Notes: generated from the letters alone by a model not told the origin. 64,000 bases of DNA from Clostridiales bacterium (GCA_003150035.1 QALR01000018.1:62001-126000); one strand, 5' to 3'. Shown: positions 43,846-53,525, numbered from the stretch's first letter. A program made the numbers and translations.

Positions 43846-44040
43846 CTTAGGGGGATCCCCCCCACTCCAGTGGCGGGTTATTCAGTGGGGGATAGGTCCC
43901 CCGGCGAAATGCCAAGGATAGCTAGCTCCTACCACACCATATGACAGGTGTTGCCTTATGAAACACAAAATCGCCGCGGAAATGCGGTAATCTATATAAG
44001 AAGGAAGGCCGGGGCATACCGGCACATCGGAACAACGAAC
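43846..44040 (+). other. argC-argJ gap with nested inverted repeats
   Basis: The only sizeable gap inside the arginine operon. GGGGGA (43850-43855) pairs with TCCCCC (43897-43902), and inside it CCCCCACT (43859-43866) pairs with AGTGGGGG (43884-43891); CCACTCCAGTGG (43862-43873) is an alternative local palindrome. No T run follows, so it may be an mRNA stabiliser, attenuator or a dispersed repeat. No gene is seen. Confidence 0.55.
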
Positions 44041-45252
44041 ATGAAAACAGTTTCAGGCGGCGTGTGCGCCGCAAAGGGCTTTACAGCAAACGGAATCCAC
44101 TGCGGAATCCGCAAAAACAAGCAAAAGAAGGATCTCTCGCTCATCGTCAGCGAGCGGCGGGCTCACGCGGCAGCGGTCTATACCACCAATCTTGTCAAGG
44201 GCGCACCGCTTACCGTGACGAAGTCCCATCTTGCCGACGGATTCGCGCAGGCCATCATCTGCAACAGCGGGAACGCCAACACGTGCAACGCGAACGGCGT
44301 CGAGATCGCCGAGGCAATGTGCGCACTTGTGGAAAAGGAAACAGGTATCCCTGCCCGTGATGTCATCGTCGCCTCGACCGGCGTCATCGGACAGCCGCTC
44401 GATATCGCCCCGATAAGAGACGGAATGGTGGAGCTTGCCGCGGGACTCGGAGACAAAAGCGCCGACGCCGCCGAGGGCATCATGACGACCGACACCGTCA
44501 AAAAGGAAATCGCCGTCTCCTTTGAGATAGGCGGCAAAATCTGCACTGTGGGCGGCATTGCCAAAGGCTCCGGCATGATCCATCCGAACATGGCGACCAT
44601 GCTCGTTTTTCTTACGACAGATACCGCCATTTCCGCAGAAATGCTGAAGAGGGCACTCTCGACCGATATCCAAAACACGTTCCATATGGTCAGCGTGGAC
44701 GGTGATACCTCCACCAACGACATGGTCGCCATTCTGGCAAACGGCATGGCGGAAAATCCGGAAATCGTCTCGGACGGCGAGGATTTTCATACCTTTATGA
44801 AAGCACTGAACGCCGTGACAATCTCTCTGTGCCGCAGCATCGCCGGAGACGGCGAAGGGGCGACAAAGCTGCTCGAATGCCGTGTGACCGGAGCGGTATC
44901 AGAAGAAGCGGCCAAAACAGCGGCAAAAAGCGTCATCTGCTCTTCCCTTGTCAAAACGGCCATGTTCGGCGCGGATGCCAACTGGGGACGCATTCTCTGT
45001 GCGCTTGGATACAGTGGCGCGGATATCGACCCCGCCCATGTTAAAGTATCCTTCCGTTCCGCGGCAGGAACGGTTATCGTATGCGAAAGCGGCGCCGGCG
45101 TCATCTTCTCCGAAGAAAAGGCAAAGGAAATTCTCTCGGAAAAGGAAATTGAAATCCTCGTCGACCTTACGGACGGGACCGGCTGCGCCGTCGCATGGGG
45201 CTGCGACCTCAGCTATGACTATGTGAAAATCAACGGCGACTACCGCACATAA
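44041..45252 (+). CDS. argJ: Bifunctional ornithine acetyltransferase/N-acetylglutamate synthase
   Basis: A 403-residue ArgJ. It moves the acetyl group from N-acetylornithine to glutamate, giving the cyclic pathway; no separate argA or argE is present here. The precursor self-cleaves before the conserved threonine in M-A-T-M-L (T186), giving alpha and beta chains. G-G-V-C-A-A-K-G-F near the start and N-S-G-N-A-N-T-C-N near residue 78 are typical. The ATG at 44041 is selected by family length; an in-frame TTG at 43948 would add 31 unrelated residues. The ribosome site is weak. Confidence 0.95.
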   Translation: MKTVSGGVCAAKGFTANGIHCGIRKNKQKKDLSLIVSERRAHAAAVYTTNLVKGAPLTVTKSHLADGFAQAIICNSGNANTCNANGVEIAEAMCALVEKETGIPARDVIVASTGVIGQPLDIAPIRDGMVELAAGLGDKSADAAEGIMTTDTVKKEIAVSFEIGGKICTVGGIAKGSGMIHPNMATMLVFLTTDTAISAEMLKRALSTDIQNTFHMVSVDGDTSTNDMVAILANGMAENPEIVSDGEDFHTFMKALNAVTISLCRSIAGDGEGATKLLECRVTGAVSEEAAKTAAKSVICSSLVKTAMFGADANWGRILCALGYSGADIDPAHVKVSFRSAAGTVIVCESGAGVIFSEEKAKEILSEKEIEILVDLTDGTGCAVAWGCDLSYDYVKINGDYRT

Positions 45253-45262
45253 AGGAGACACT

Positions 45263-46141
45263 ATGGCACCCAATCTCACCAATTCTCAGCGCGCCGAAAT
45301 TTTGACCCAGGCGCTGCCCTATATTCAGAAATACAACGGAAAAATCGTCGTTGTCAAATACGGCGGAAACGCGATGACAAGCGACGACCTAAAGCAGCAG
45401 GTCATGGAAGACATCGTGCTCATGTCGCTCATCGGCGTCAAGATCGTCCTCGTGCACGGAGGCGGTCCTGAAATCACGGAAATGCTAGGCAAGACCGGCA
45501 AAAAATCGGAATTTATCGACGGACTTCGCGTTACCGACCGTGAAACGGTGGACATCGTTCAGATGGTTCTCGCCGGAAAAATCAATAAAAGCCTCGTCAA
45601 CCTGCTCGAAATGAAGGGCGGCAAGGCGATGGGAATCTCCGGCATCGACGGACATATGATCGAAGCCGAGGTCAAGGATGAGCGGCTCGGCTTCGTCGGG
45701 AAAATCACGGGGGTCAATGTGGAGCCTGTCACCGACCTTCTGGAAAAGGGATATATCCCCGTCGTTTCCACCGTAGGCTGCGACAAATCGGGCAATGTTT
45801 ACAATATCAACGCCGACACGGCGGCGGCACAGATTGCGGCTGCCATGGGGGCGGAAAGCCTTATCGCTATGACGGATATCGCCGGCATTCTGCGTGACCG
45901 TGACGATCCATCCTCGCTCATTCCGCTCATCGATATAGAGGACGCGGCAGCTCTTTTTGAAGAAGGCATCATCTCCGGCGGCATGATTCCAAAGGTAGAA
46001 TGCAGCATCGATGCTATTCGCCGCGGCGTAAAAAAGGTCATCATCCTGGACGGGAGAATTCCGCATGCGATTTTGATCGAAACACTCACCGATGAGGGCG
46101 CGGGCACCATGGTCGTCGCAGACAAAAATACCGTTCGATAA
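45263..46141 (+). CDS. argB: Acetylglutamate kinase
   Basis: A 292-residue amino-acid kinase that phosphorylates N-acetylglutamate. Evidence: V-V-K-Y-G-G-N-A-M near residue 31, V-H-G-G-G-P-E-I near 65, and the nucleotide-site N-I-N-A-D-T-A-A near 175-182. Longer, hexameric ArgB enzymes are feedback-inhibited by arginine through an N-terminal helix; the present N-terminus (about 25 residues before the core) is compatible with that type. An aaaggaga site lies before the ATG, 10 bp after argJ. Confidence 0.96.
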   Translation: MAPNLTNSQRAEILTQALPYIQKYNGKIVVVKYGGNAMTSDDLKQQVMEDIVLMSLIGVKIVLVHGGGPEITEMLGKTGKKSEFIDGLRVTDRETVDIVQMVLAGKINKSLVNLLEMKGGKAMGISGIDGHMIEAEVKDERLGFVGKITGVNVEPVTDLLEKGYIPVVSTVGCDKSGNVYNINADTAAAQIAAAMGAESLIAMTDIAGILRDRDDPSSLIPLIDIEDAAALFEEGIISGGMIPKVECSIDAIRRGVKKVIILDGRIPHAILIETLTDEGAGTMVVADKNTVR

Positions 46142-46162
46142 CCTGCGGGAAAGGAGAACTTC

Positions 46163-47326
46163 ATGAATATCAAACAGCTTGACGAAGAATATATTGCACA
46201 CACATATGCGCGCTTTCCAATTCAAATCGCATCCGGCAAGGGCGCGCTTGCCGTGGATGAAAATGGAAAAGAATACATTGACCTCGGCGCGGGCATTGCC
46301 GTCAACACATTCGGCTATGCGGACGAGGCATGGATTCGCGCCGTCACAGAGCAGCTTGCAAAATGCCAACATACCTCCAATCTTTATTATTCGGAGCCGT
46401 GTGCAAAGCTTGCGGAGCTTCTCTGCCGGCGCACCGGCATGAAAAAAGTTTTCTTCGGCAATTCCGGTGCCGAGGCAAACGAGTGCGCCATCAAGGTTGC
46501 CAGAAAATACGCCGCCGATAAAAAAGGCAAAGATACCTATACCATCATCACACTGAAAAACAGCTTCCACGGCCGCACCATTACCACGCTTGCCGCAACG
46601 GGACAGGATGTGTTTCACAAGGATTTCACGCCGCTGACCGAAGGCTTTGTTTATGCCGAACCGAATGACCTTGACAGCGTGCGTGAGCTTGTCAAAGCCC
46701 ATAAAACCGCGGCCATTCTGTTCGAGGCGGTACAGGGCGAGGGCGGCGTCATGCCGCTGGAAAAGAAGTTCGTCACGGGACTTGCCGAAATTGCCGCAGA
46801 CAACGACATCCTGCTGATGGCAGACGAGGTTCAGACCGGAAACGGACGCACAGGAAAACTATACGCCTATATGAATTACGGCGTCACCCCAGACATCGTC
46901 ACCACCGCTAAGGGACTGGGCGGCGGTCTTCCGATCGGCGCCTGTCTGCTCGGCGAAAAGGTAAAGGATACCCTCACGCAGGGATCGCACGGCTCCACGT
47001 TCGGCGGCAATCCCGCCGTCTGCGCGGGCGCGTACAACATCCTCTCCCGTATCGACGATACACTGATGGATGAGGTAAGGGAAAAATCCGCCTACGTCTT
47101 CGACGCTCTGCGCGGCGCGCCCGGTATCCGGAGCGTCACGGGCATGGGACTTATGATCGGCATCCTGCCGGAAAAGTCGGCGGGCGAGGTCATCGATCTA
47201 TGCCGCGAGGACGGCGTTCTTGTCATCAAGGCAAAAGACAGAGTCCGGCTGCTTCCGCCGCTGAACATACCGAAAGAACTGCTTGAAAAAGCAGTCGCCG
47301 TCATCAAGGCGGCGTGTGCCCGGTAA
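46163..47326 (+). CDS. argD: Acetylornithine aminotransferase
   Basis: A 387-residue class-III PLP aminotransferase producing N-acetylornithine. The N-S-G-A-E-A-N-E cofactor loop near residue 102, S-F-H-G-R-T near 132 and the Schiff-base lysine in T-T-A-K-G-L-G-G-G-L-P-I-G (near 249) are visible. Enzymes of this group often also serve as succinyl-diaminopimelate aminotransferase, but this organism has DapL. It is 21 bp after argB, and the argF start codon is 23 bp after its stop. Confidence 0.95.
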   Translation: MNIKQLDEEYIAHTYARFPIQIASGKGALAVDENGKEYIDLGAGIAVNTFGYADEAWIRAVTEQLAKCQHTSNLYYSEPCAKLAELLCRRTGMKKVFFGNSGAEANECAIKVARKYAADKKGKDTYTIITLKNSFHGRTITTLAATGQDVFHKDFTPLTEGFVYAEPNDLDSVRELVKAHKTAAILFEAVQGEGGVMPLEKKFVTGLAEIAADNDILLMADEVQTGNGRTGKLYAYMNYGVTPDIVTTAKGLGGGLPIGACLLGEKVKDTLTQGSHGSTFGGNPAVCAGAYNILSRIDDTLMDEVREKSAYVFDALRGAPGIRSVTGMGLMIGILPEKSAGEVIDLCREDGVLVIKAKDRVRLLPPLNIPKELLEKAVAVIKAACAR

Positions 47327-47349
47327 TGCCGGAGAAGGGGGAACATAAA

Positions 47350-48342
47350 ATGAGCCTACATCTGAAAGGAAAACATTTCTTGAAGCTGCTCGATTTCACG
47401 CCGGAGGAGATCACGGGACTTCTGGATCTTGCGGCGGAGTTCAAAGCCAAGAAAAAAGCGGGCATCCCACACGCCCTTTGCGCGGGAAAAAACATCGCGC
47501 TGATTTTCGAAAAAACCAGTACACGCACGCGGTGCAGCTTCGAGGTGGCGGCACATGACCTCGGCATGAATACCACCTATCTCGATCCCACAGGCTCGCA
47601 AATCGGCAAAAAGGAAAGCATCGCTGATACGGCGCGCGTCCTCGGCCGTCTATACGACGGCATCGAATACCGCGGATACGGACAGGAAATCGTAGAGCAG
47701 CTCGCCCGATATGCCGGCGTCCCGGTCTGGAACGGGCTGACAAGCGAATTTCATCCGACACAGATTTTGGCGGATTTTCTGACCATTCGCGAGCATTTCG
47801 GCCGCCTGCACGGCACAAAGCTCGTCTATATGGGCGACGCGCGGTACAATATGGGCAATTCCCTCATGGTCGGCTGCGCCAAAATGGGGATGCAGTTCAC
47901 CGCCTGCGCACCGAAAGCCTACTTCCCCGACCCGGCACTCATAGAAACGTGTCAGGGCATTGCGAAAGAAACCGGCGCCGTTCTGCATTTTTCCGAAGAT
48001 CCTCTCGCGGCGACAAAAGGCGCCGATGTCATCTACACCGATGTGTGGGTCTCCATGGGAGAGCCGACCGGCGTATGGGAAGAGCGTATCCGCGATCTTT
48101 CACCCTATCAGGTAAACGCCGCCGTTATGCAGAACGCGGGAAAGGAAGCGGTCTTCATGCACTGTCTGCCCGCCTTCCACGACCTGAACACGACGGTGGG
48201 AAAGGAAATGGGTGAAAAATTCGGGCTTTCCTGCATGGAGGTCACCGATGAGGTATTTGAAGGCCCTCAGTCCATCGTATTCGACGAGGCGGAAAACCGG
48301 ATGCACACCATCAAGGCCGTTATGGCGGCAACACTCCTATAA
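47350..48342 (+). CDS. argF: Ornithine carbamoyltransferase
   Basis: A 330-residue enzyme that makes citrulline from ornithine and carbamoyl phosphate. The carbamoyl-phosphate loop S-T-R-T-R (near residue 57), H-P-T-Q near 137, the ornithine-specific H-C-L-P-A-F-H-D (near 272) and S-M-G-E near 236 identify OTC rather than aspartate carbamoyltransferase. The ATG at 47350 is preferred to an in-frame start at 47314, which would overlap argD, because ggggg lies about 10 nt before it. carA, encoding the enzyme that supplies carbamoyl phosphate, follows after 2 bp. Confidence 0.95.
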   Translation: MSLHLKGKHFLKLLDFTPEEITGLLDLAAEFKAKKKAGIPHALCAGKNIALIFEKTSTRTRCSFEVAAHDLGMNTTYLDPTGSQIGKKESIADTARVLGRLYDGIEYRGYGQEIVEQLARYAGVPVWNGLTSEFHPTQILADFLTIREHFGRLHGTKLVYMGDARYNMGNSLMVGCAKMGMQFTACAPKAYFPDPALIETCQGIAKETGAVLHFSEDPLAATKGADVIYTDVWVSMGEPTGVWEERIRDLSPYQVNAAVMQNAGKEAVFMHCLPAFHDLNTTVGKEMGEKFGLSCMEVTDEVFEGPQSIVFDEAENRMHTIKAVMAATLL

Positions 48343-48344
48343 AA

Positions 48345-49424
48345 ATGAAAAAGCGTTATTTGATTTTAGAGGACGGCAGCATCTTTGAGGGAACCGCCAT
48401 CGGCGCCGATGTCTCGCGCGTCGGAGAACTCGTCTTTACCACGGGCATGTGCGGCTACACCGAGACGCTGACCGACCCGAGCTATTACGGACAGATCGTC
48501 ATGCAGACCTTCCCGCTGATTGGAAATTACGGGATCGCGGAAGAGGATTTTGAAGGCAAATGCGCGGTTTCCGGCTATGTTGTGCGGGAGCTTTGCGATA
48601 CGCCGTCCAATTTCCGCTGCGAATATACGGTGGATGAATTTCTAAGACGAAACGGCGTTCCCGGCATCAGCGGACTGAATACGCGGGCGCTGACAAAGAA
48701 GATCCGCGAGCGCGGCGTCATGAATGCCATGATAGGGGACGAGGTTCCGGCGGATCTTTCTCCCATTGCCCAATATCGGATCGAGGATGCCCTCTCGCAT
48801 GTCACATGTGGGAAGTCGAAAACCTTCGCGCCCGCAGGAGAGGCGCGGTTTCGTGTGACGCTCATCGACTACGGCGCCAAGGCGAATATTATCCGCGAGC
48901 TTTGCAGAAGGGGATGCCTTGTCACGGCAGTTCCCGCGGGCACGAGCGCCGCAGAAATCCTTGCCGGTGCACCGGACGGCGTTATGCTTTCCAACGGCCC
49001 CGGAGATCCGTCAGAATACACGGTCGAAATCGCGGCGCTGCGCGGCATTCTCGGCAAGGTTCCCGTTTTCGGCATCTGTCTCGGACATCAGCTCATGGCG
49101 CTCGCCGAGGGCGCCAAAACAGAAAAGCTGAAATACGGGCACCGCGGCGTCAACCAGCCGGTGCGCGACCTTATGGACACACGCACCTATATCACAAGCC
49201 AGAATCACGGGTATACGGTCGCGGCAGAAAGCATCGACACCGGCGTTTTGCGCTATGTCAACGCCAACGACGGTACCTGCGAGGGCATCGATTATCCCGA
49301 GCTCTATGCCTTTTCGGTGCAGTTCCATCCGGAAGCCTGCGGCGGACCGCATGATACCAGCTTCCTTTTTGACCGATTCCTCTCGATGATGGAGGAAAGG
49401 AGGGAAAATCATGCCGCTCGATAA
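48345..49424 (+). CDS. carA: Carbamoyl-phosphate synthase small subunit
   Basis: A 359-residue glutamine amidotransferase subunit that feeds ammonia to CarB. The N-terminal CPSase domain and the C-terminal class-I amidotransferase triad are complete: cysteine in F-G-I-C-L-G-H-Q (near 246) and histidine/glutamate in V-Q-F-H-P-E-A (near 326). It overlaps carB by 14 bp. Being inside the arginine operon, this pair is likely the arginine-regulated carbamoyl-phosphate synthase. Confidence 0.95.
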   Translation: MKKRYLILEDGSIFEGTAIGADVSRVGELVFTTGMCGYTETLTDPSYYGQIVMQTFPLIGNYGIAEEDFEGKCAVSGYVVRELCDTPSNFRCEYTVDEFLRRNGVPGISGLNTRALTKKIRERGVMNAMIGDEVPADLSPIAQYRIEDALSHVTCGKSKTFAPAGEARFRVTLIDYGAKANIIRELCRRGCLVTAVPAGTSAAEILAGAPDGVMLSNGPGDPSEYTVEIAALRGILGKVPVFGICLGHQLMALAEGAKTEKLKYGHRGVNQPVRDLMDTRTYITSQNHGYTVAAESIDTGVLRYVNANDGTCEGIDYPELYAFSVQFHPEACGGPHDTSFLFDRFLSMMEERRENHAAR

Positions 49425-52400
49425 AACCATAAAAAAGACGCTTGTCATCGGATCAGGCCCGATCGTCATCGGGCAGGCGGCGGAGTTTGACTATGCCGGA
49501 ACACAGGGCTGCCGCGTCCTGAAGGAGGCCGGCGTGGGTGTCGTGCTTGTCAATTCCAATCCTGCCACCATCATGACCGACCGCGCTTTCGCGGACGAAA
49601 TCTATCTCGAGCCTCTGACAGAGGAAACGCTCCGGCGCGTCATCGACAAGGAAAAGCCGGACAGCCTGCTCGCGGGCCTCGGCGGTCAGACAGGGCTTAC
49701 GCTTGCCATGAAGCTTTCCCGCGACGGCTTCCTCGCCTCCCGCGGCGTGCGGCTGATCGGAACCAACATCGACGCCATTGACAAAGCGGAGGACCGCAAG
49801 CTTTTCAAAGAAACCATGGAAAAAATCGGCGAGCCCACCATTCCCTCCGACACCGCCGAAACCGTCGGAGAGACGCTTGCCATAGCAGAGAGAATCGGGT
49901 ACCCTGTCATCATCCGTCCGGCGTTCACGCTCGGCGGCGCAGGCGGGGGCGTCGCATACTCCGAAAAGGAAATGCGTGAGGCGGCCAAAACAGGGCTTGA
50001 CGCCTCTCCGATTTCTCAAATCCTTGTGGAAAAATATATCGCCGGCTGGAAGGAAATCGAATTTGAAACCATGCGCGACGCCGCAGGCAACGTCATCGCC
50101 GTCTGCTCGATGGAAAACTTCGATCCTGTCGGCATTCATACCGGCGACAGCATCGTCGTGGCACCCGCGCTGACCCTCGCCGACCGGGAATATCAGATGC
50201 TGCGCAGCGCGGCGCTGCATATCATCGCTTCTCTCGGAATCGTCGGCGGCTGCAACTGCCAGTTCGCGCTTTCGCCGGACAGCTTCGAGTACGCGGTCAT
50301 CGAGGTCAATCCCCGCGTTTCCCGTTCATCCGCGCTCGCCTCCAAGGCGACGGGCTATCCGATTGCGAAAATCACGGCAAAAATTGCGCTTGGCTATACG
50401 CTGGACGAGATACAGAACGATATTACAGGCAAGACCTGCGCCTGTTTTGAGCCGGCACTCGATTACGTTGTTGTTAAATTCCCCAAGTGGCCGTTCGATA
50501 AGTTCGCCGGCGCCTCCCGCACGCTCGGCACGCAGATGAAAGCGACGGGAGAGGTTATGGCCATCGGCACCTCCTTTGAGGCGGCGCTGATGAAAGCCGT
50601 GCGCGGCGCAGAAATATCTCTGGATAGTCTGAACGCCGCACCGATCAGCAACGCGCCGCTTGCCGAACGTCTGGGAACACCCGATGACAGACGGCTTTTC
50701 ACGATATTCGAAGCGTTCGACGCCGGATATTCCGTCGATGATATCCATACTGTCACAAAAATCGACCGCTTCTTCCTTTCCAAAATTCAGAAGCTTGCCA
50801 GGTTCGAAACCGAACTCTCCTCCTCCCCGATGACGGACTCGCTTTACCGCAGGGCCAAAACGCTCGGCTATCCAGACAGCGCCATCCGCCGCATTTCCGG
50901 TGTGGAGAAGCTTCCCGAACTTCCCGCCTCCTATCACATGGTGGATACCTGCGCGGCGGAGTTCAGCGCGCAAACGCCGTATTTTTATTCGGTATATGAT
51001 GACGTCTGCGAGGCGCGCGATTTTGTTCGCGGCAGAAAAAAGAAAACCATTCTGGTGCTCGGTTCCGGCCCCATCCGGATCGGACAGGGCATCGAGTTTG
51101 ACTATTCCTCTGTCCACTGCGTCATGACGTTAAAGAAAATGGGATATGATGTGGTCATTATCAACAACAATCCCGAAACCGTTTCGACGGATTACGACAC
51201 GGCGGATAGGCTTTATTTCGAGCCGCTCACGCCGGAGGATGTGATGAACATCATTCGGGTGGAAAACCCTGTCGGCGTCGTGGTCGCCTTTGGCGGGCAA
51301 ACGGCCATCAGGCTCACAAAATATCTGGACGATCACGGGATTCCGATTCTCGGCACCTCTGCTGAAGGGATCGACACGGCAGAGGATCGTGAAAAATTTG
51401 ACACTCTGCTCGAAACCTTCGGCATACGCCGTCCGCGCGGCATGGCGGTTCACGGCATGGAGGAGGCCGTCCGCGCGGCGGATGCGCTCGGTTATCCTGT
51501 CCTGCTTCGTCCCTCCTATGTCATCGGCGGGCAGAACATGCAAATCGTGAGAAGCGAAGCCGAAACGCGCCGCTATATGGAACGCATTCTCCGCCACGGG
51601 GTCGACGGCTCTGTTCTTGTCGATAAGTACATGATGGGACCGGAGCTTGAGGTGGACGTCATTTCTGACGGGCATGACGTGCTCATCCCCGGCATCATGC
51701 AGCACATCGAACGCGCCGGCGTGCACAGCGGCGATTCCATTGCTGTCTATCCGCCGTACGGAATCCACGACAAAATGACGGCGAGAATCGTCGAGTGCTC
51801 CGAGAAGCTCGCGCTCGCGCTCGGCACCCGCGGACTTGTCAACATACAATACCTGATATATGCCGGAGAGCTTTACGTGATCGAGGTCAACCCCCGCGCG
51901 TCGCGCACGATTCCTTATATCAGCAAGGTAACGGGCGTCCCCATGGTAGATATCGCCTCGCGCGTCATGCTAGGCGAGCCCCTCGTCTCCCTCGGCTACG
52001 GCACGGGACTTTACAAAACGCCCCCCTATTTTGCGGTCAAGGTGCCGGTCTTCTCTTTTGAAAAGCTCACCGATGCAAGCTCCTATCTCGGGCCGGAAAT
52101 GAAGTCGACAGGAGAGGTACTCGGTGTCGGCCGCACACTTTCGGAAGCGATGTTCAAAGGCTTTACGGCGGCAGGCTACCGGATCTCATCGTCGCATACG
52201 CATAGAGAACTCGGCGTTTTTCTCAGCGTGGAAAGCCACGATTATCATGACCTTGTCTCCCTTGGCAAAAAGCTTGTCGATCTCGGGATGAAGCTGTACG
52301 CCACTCCTGATACCGCCGCCGCTCTTCGCGGACTTGGCGCCGAGGTAACAGAGGTCCCCGGCATGACGGACCCTGCGGCAACGTTTGCGCTTCTTGAATC

Positions 52401-53448
52401 TGGCAGCATTGGCTATATCGTCTACACCGGCGCACTTTTCGACCGCACGCTGGACGATTACATCGAGCTTCACCGCAAAGCGTTGACGCTCGGTATCGTA
52501 TGCCTGACCTCTCTCGACACGGCAAACGCTCTCGCAGACGTCATTGCGGGACATTTCCGTGAGGACAACACCGAGCTTGTTGATATCAACCACATGAGAA
52601 CAGCGCCTCTGCGGCTGCCTTTTGCCAAAATGCAGGGATCCGGCAACGATTATATCTTCTTTGAAAATTTCGACGGCAAAATCACCTGTCCCGAAGCGCT
52701 TGCCGTAAGCCTGTGCGACCGGGCGCACGGGATTGGCGGCTCCGGCATTGTGTTGATCGAGGAATCTAACCATGCCGACGCAAAAATGCGCATTTTCAAC
52801 CGGGACGGAAGCGAAGGCAAAATGGCGGGCAACAGCATCCGGTGCGCAGGCAAATATCTTTTCGACAAGGGATATGTAAAATCGGATCGGATCACAGTGG
52901 AAACCGCCGGGGGAGACAAAACTCTTACCCTATATACCACGGGCGGAAAGGTGAACGAGGTCAGCGTGGACATGGGAAAAGCGGATTTTTCGGCAAAAGC
53001 GCTTCCCTGCACGCTTGACGCCGACGCACTCATCCGTTATCCCGTAACGGTAGGCGGCGCCTGTTATGAAATCACCTGCCTTTCAGTTGGAAATCCGCAC
53101 TGTGTGATATTCTGTGATAGAGTAGACACCTTGGCGGTCGATGTCATCGGTCCTCAATTCGAGCACGCGTCCTTTTTCCCGGAGCGAATCAACACGGAGT
53201 TTGTTCACATCGCCGATGAAACGACGCTTCAGATGCGCGTCTGGGAGCGCGGAAACGGCGAGACGGAAGCATGCGGTACCGGCGCCGCTGCCGCTGCCGC
53301 TGCCGCTGTGAAGCTCGGCCTATGCAAAAAAGACACCGACATTGTCGTCAAGCTGCGCGGCGGGGACCTTGTCGTGCGCTGCACGGACGATGGCATCACG
53401 CTCGACGGAGACGCGAACCTTGTCTATGAGGGCGTCGTGGAATATTGA
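49411..53448 (+). CDS. carB: Carbamoyl-phosphate synthase large subunit fused to a DapF-like domain
   Basis: A 1345-residue protein. Residues 1 to about 1060 are a full CarB: two ATP-grasp synthetase halves (N-terminal G-S-G-P-I-V-I-G-Q near residue 14; second half opening G-S-G-P-I-R-I-G-Q near 551) and a C-terminal MGS allosteric domain (about 930-1060). With no stop or frameshift, residues 1068-1345 form a complete DapF fold starting F-A-K-M-Q-G-S-G-N-D-Y. The second catalytic cysteine is kept (C1288 in E-A-C-G-T-G), but the first is alanine: N-R-D-G-S-E-G-K-M-A-G-N-S-I-R (A1139). Canonical epimerase activity is therefore unlikely. A weak internal start at M1062 cannot be excluded, but it lacks a clear ribosome site. 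Confidence 0.93.
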   Translation: MPLDKTIKKTLVIGSGPIVIGQAAEFDYAGTQGCRVLKEAGVGVVLVNSNPATIMTDRAFADEIYLEPLTEETLRRVIDKEKPDSLLAGLGGQTGLTLAMKLSRDGFLASRGVRLIGTNIDAIDKAEDRKLFKETMEKIGEPTIPSDTAETVGETLAIAERIGYPVIIRPAFTLGGAGGGVAYSEKEMREAAKTGLDASPISQILVEKYIAGWKEIEFETMRDAAGNVIAVCSMENFDPVGIHTGDSIVVAPALTLADREYQMLRSAALHIIASLGIVGGCNCQFALSPDSFEYAVIEVNPRVSRSSALASKATGYPIAKITAKIALGYTLDEIQNDITGKTCACFEPALDYVVVKFPKWPFDKFAGASRTLGTQMKATGEVMAIGTSFEAALMKAVRGAEISLDSLNAAPISNAPLAERLGTPDDRRLFTIFEAFDAGYSVDDIHTVTKIDRFFLSKIQKLARFETELSSSPMTDSLYRRAKTLGYPDSAIRRISGVEKLPELPASYHMVDTCAAEFSAQTPYFYSVYDDVCEARDFVRGRKKKTILVLGSGPIRIGQGIEFDYSSVHCVMTLKKMGYDVVIINNNPETVSTDYDTADRLYFEPLTPEDVMNIIRVENPVGVVVAFGGQTAIRLTKYLDDHGIPILGTSAEGIDTAEDREKFDTLLETFGIRRPRGMAVHGMEEAVRAADALGYPVLLRPSYVIGGQNMQIVRSEAETRRYMERILRHGVDGSVLVDKYMMGPELEVDVISDGHDVLIPGIMQHIERAGVHSGDSIAVYPPYGIHDKMTARIVECSEKLALALGTRGLVNIQYLIYAGELYVIEVNPRASRTIPYISKVTGVPMVDIASRVMLGEPLVSLGYGTGLYKTPPYFAVKVPVFSFEKLTDASSYLGPEMKSTGEVLGVGRTLSEAMFKGFTAAGYRISSSHTHRELGVFLSVESHDYHDLVSLGKKLVDLGMKLYATPDTAAALRGLGAEVTEVPGMTDPAATFALLESGSIGYIVYTGALFDRTLDDYIELHRKALTLGIVCLTSLDTANALADVIAGHFREDNTELVDINHMRTAPLRLPFAKMQGSGNDYIFFENFDGKITCPEALAVSLCDRAHGIGGSGIVLIEESNHADAKMRIFNRDGSEGKMAGNSIRCAGKYLFDKGYVKSDRITVETAGGDKTLTLYTTGGKVNEVSVDMGKADFSAKALPCTLDADALIRYPVTVGGACYEITCLSVGNPHCVIFCDRVDTLAVDVIGPQFEHASFFPERINTEFVHIADETTLQMRVWERGNGETEACGTGAAAAAAAAVKLGLCKKDTDIVVKLRGGDLVVRCTDDGITLDGDANLVYEGVVEY

Positions 53449-53487
53449 ACCATCCCAGAACCTAAATACCGTATTACCATACGGCAT

Positions 53488-53525
53488 AAAAACCGGCGAG
53501 AAGTCAAAGCTTCTCGCCGGTTTTT
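53488..53525 (+). terminator. Terminator of the arginine operon
   Basis: Perfect 16-bp stem (aaaaaccggcgagaag with its complement), 6-nt loop and T run. The symmetric A and T tracts allow it to serve the converging minus-strand gene too. Confidence 0.9.

Noticed and set aside
50326..51117. Long open frame antisense to carB, and similar long antisense frames opposite argH, argJ, lysA and lepA
   Set aside because: These are by-products of GC-rich codon usage in the real genes; their composition is arginine/histidine-rich and no start signals are present.
52594..53448. Separate dapF gene starting at an internal ATG (52594) rather than a fusion
   Set aside because: There is no stop codon or ribosome site between the parts, and the CarB MGS domain would lack a terminator codon; in-frame fusion is the direct reading. 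A low level of internal initiation cannot be ruled out.
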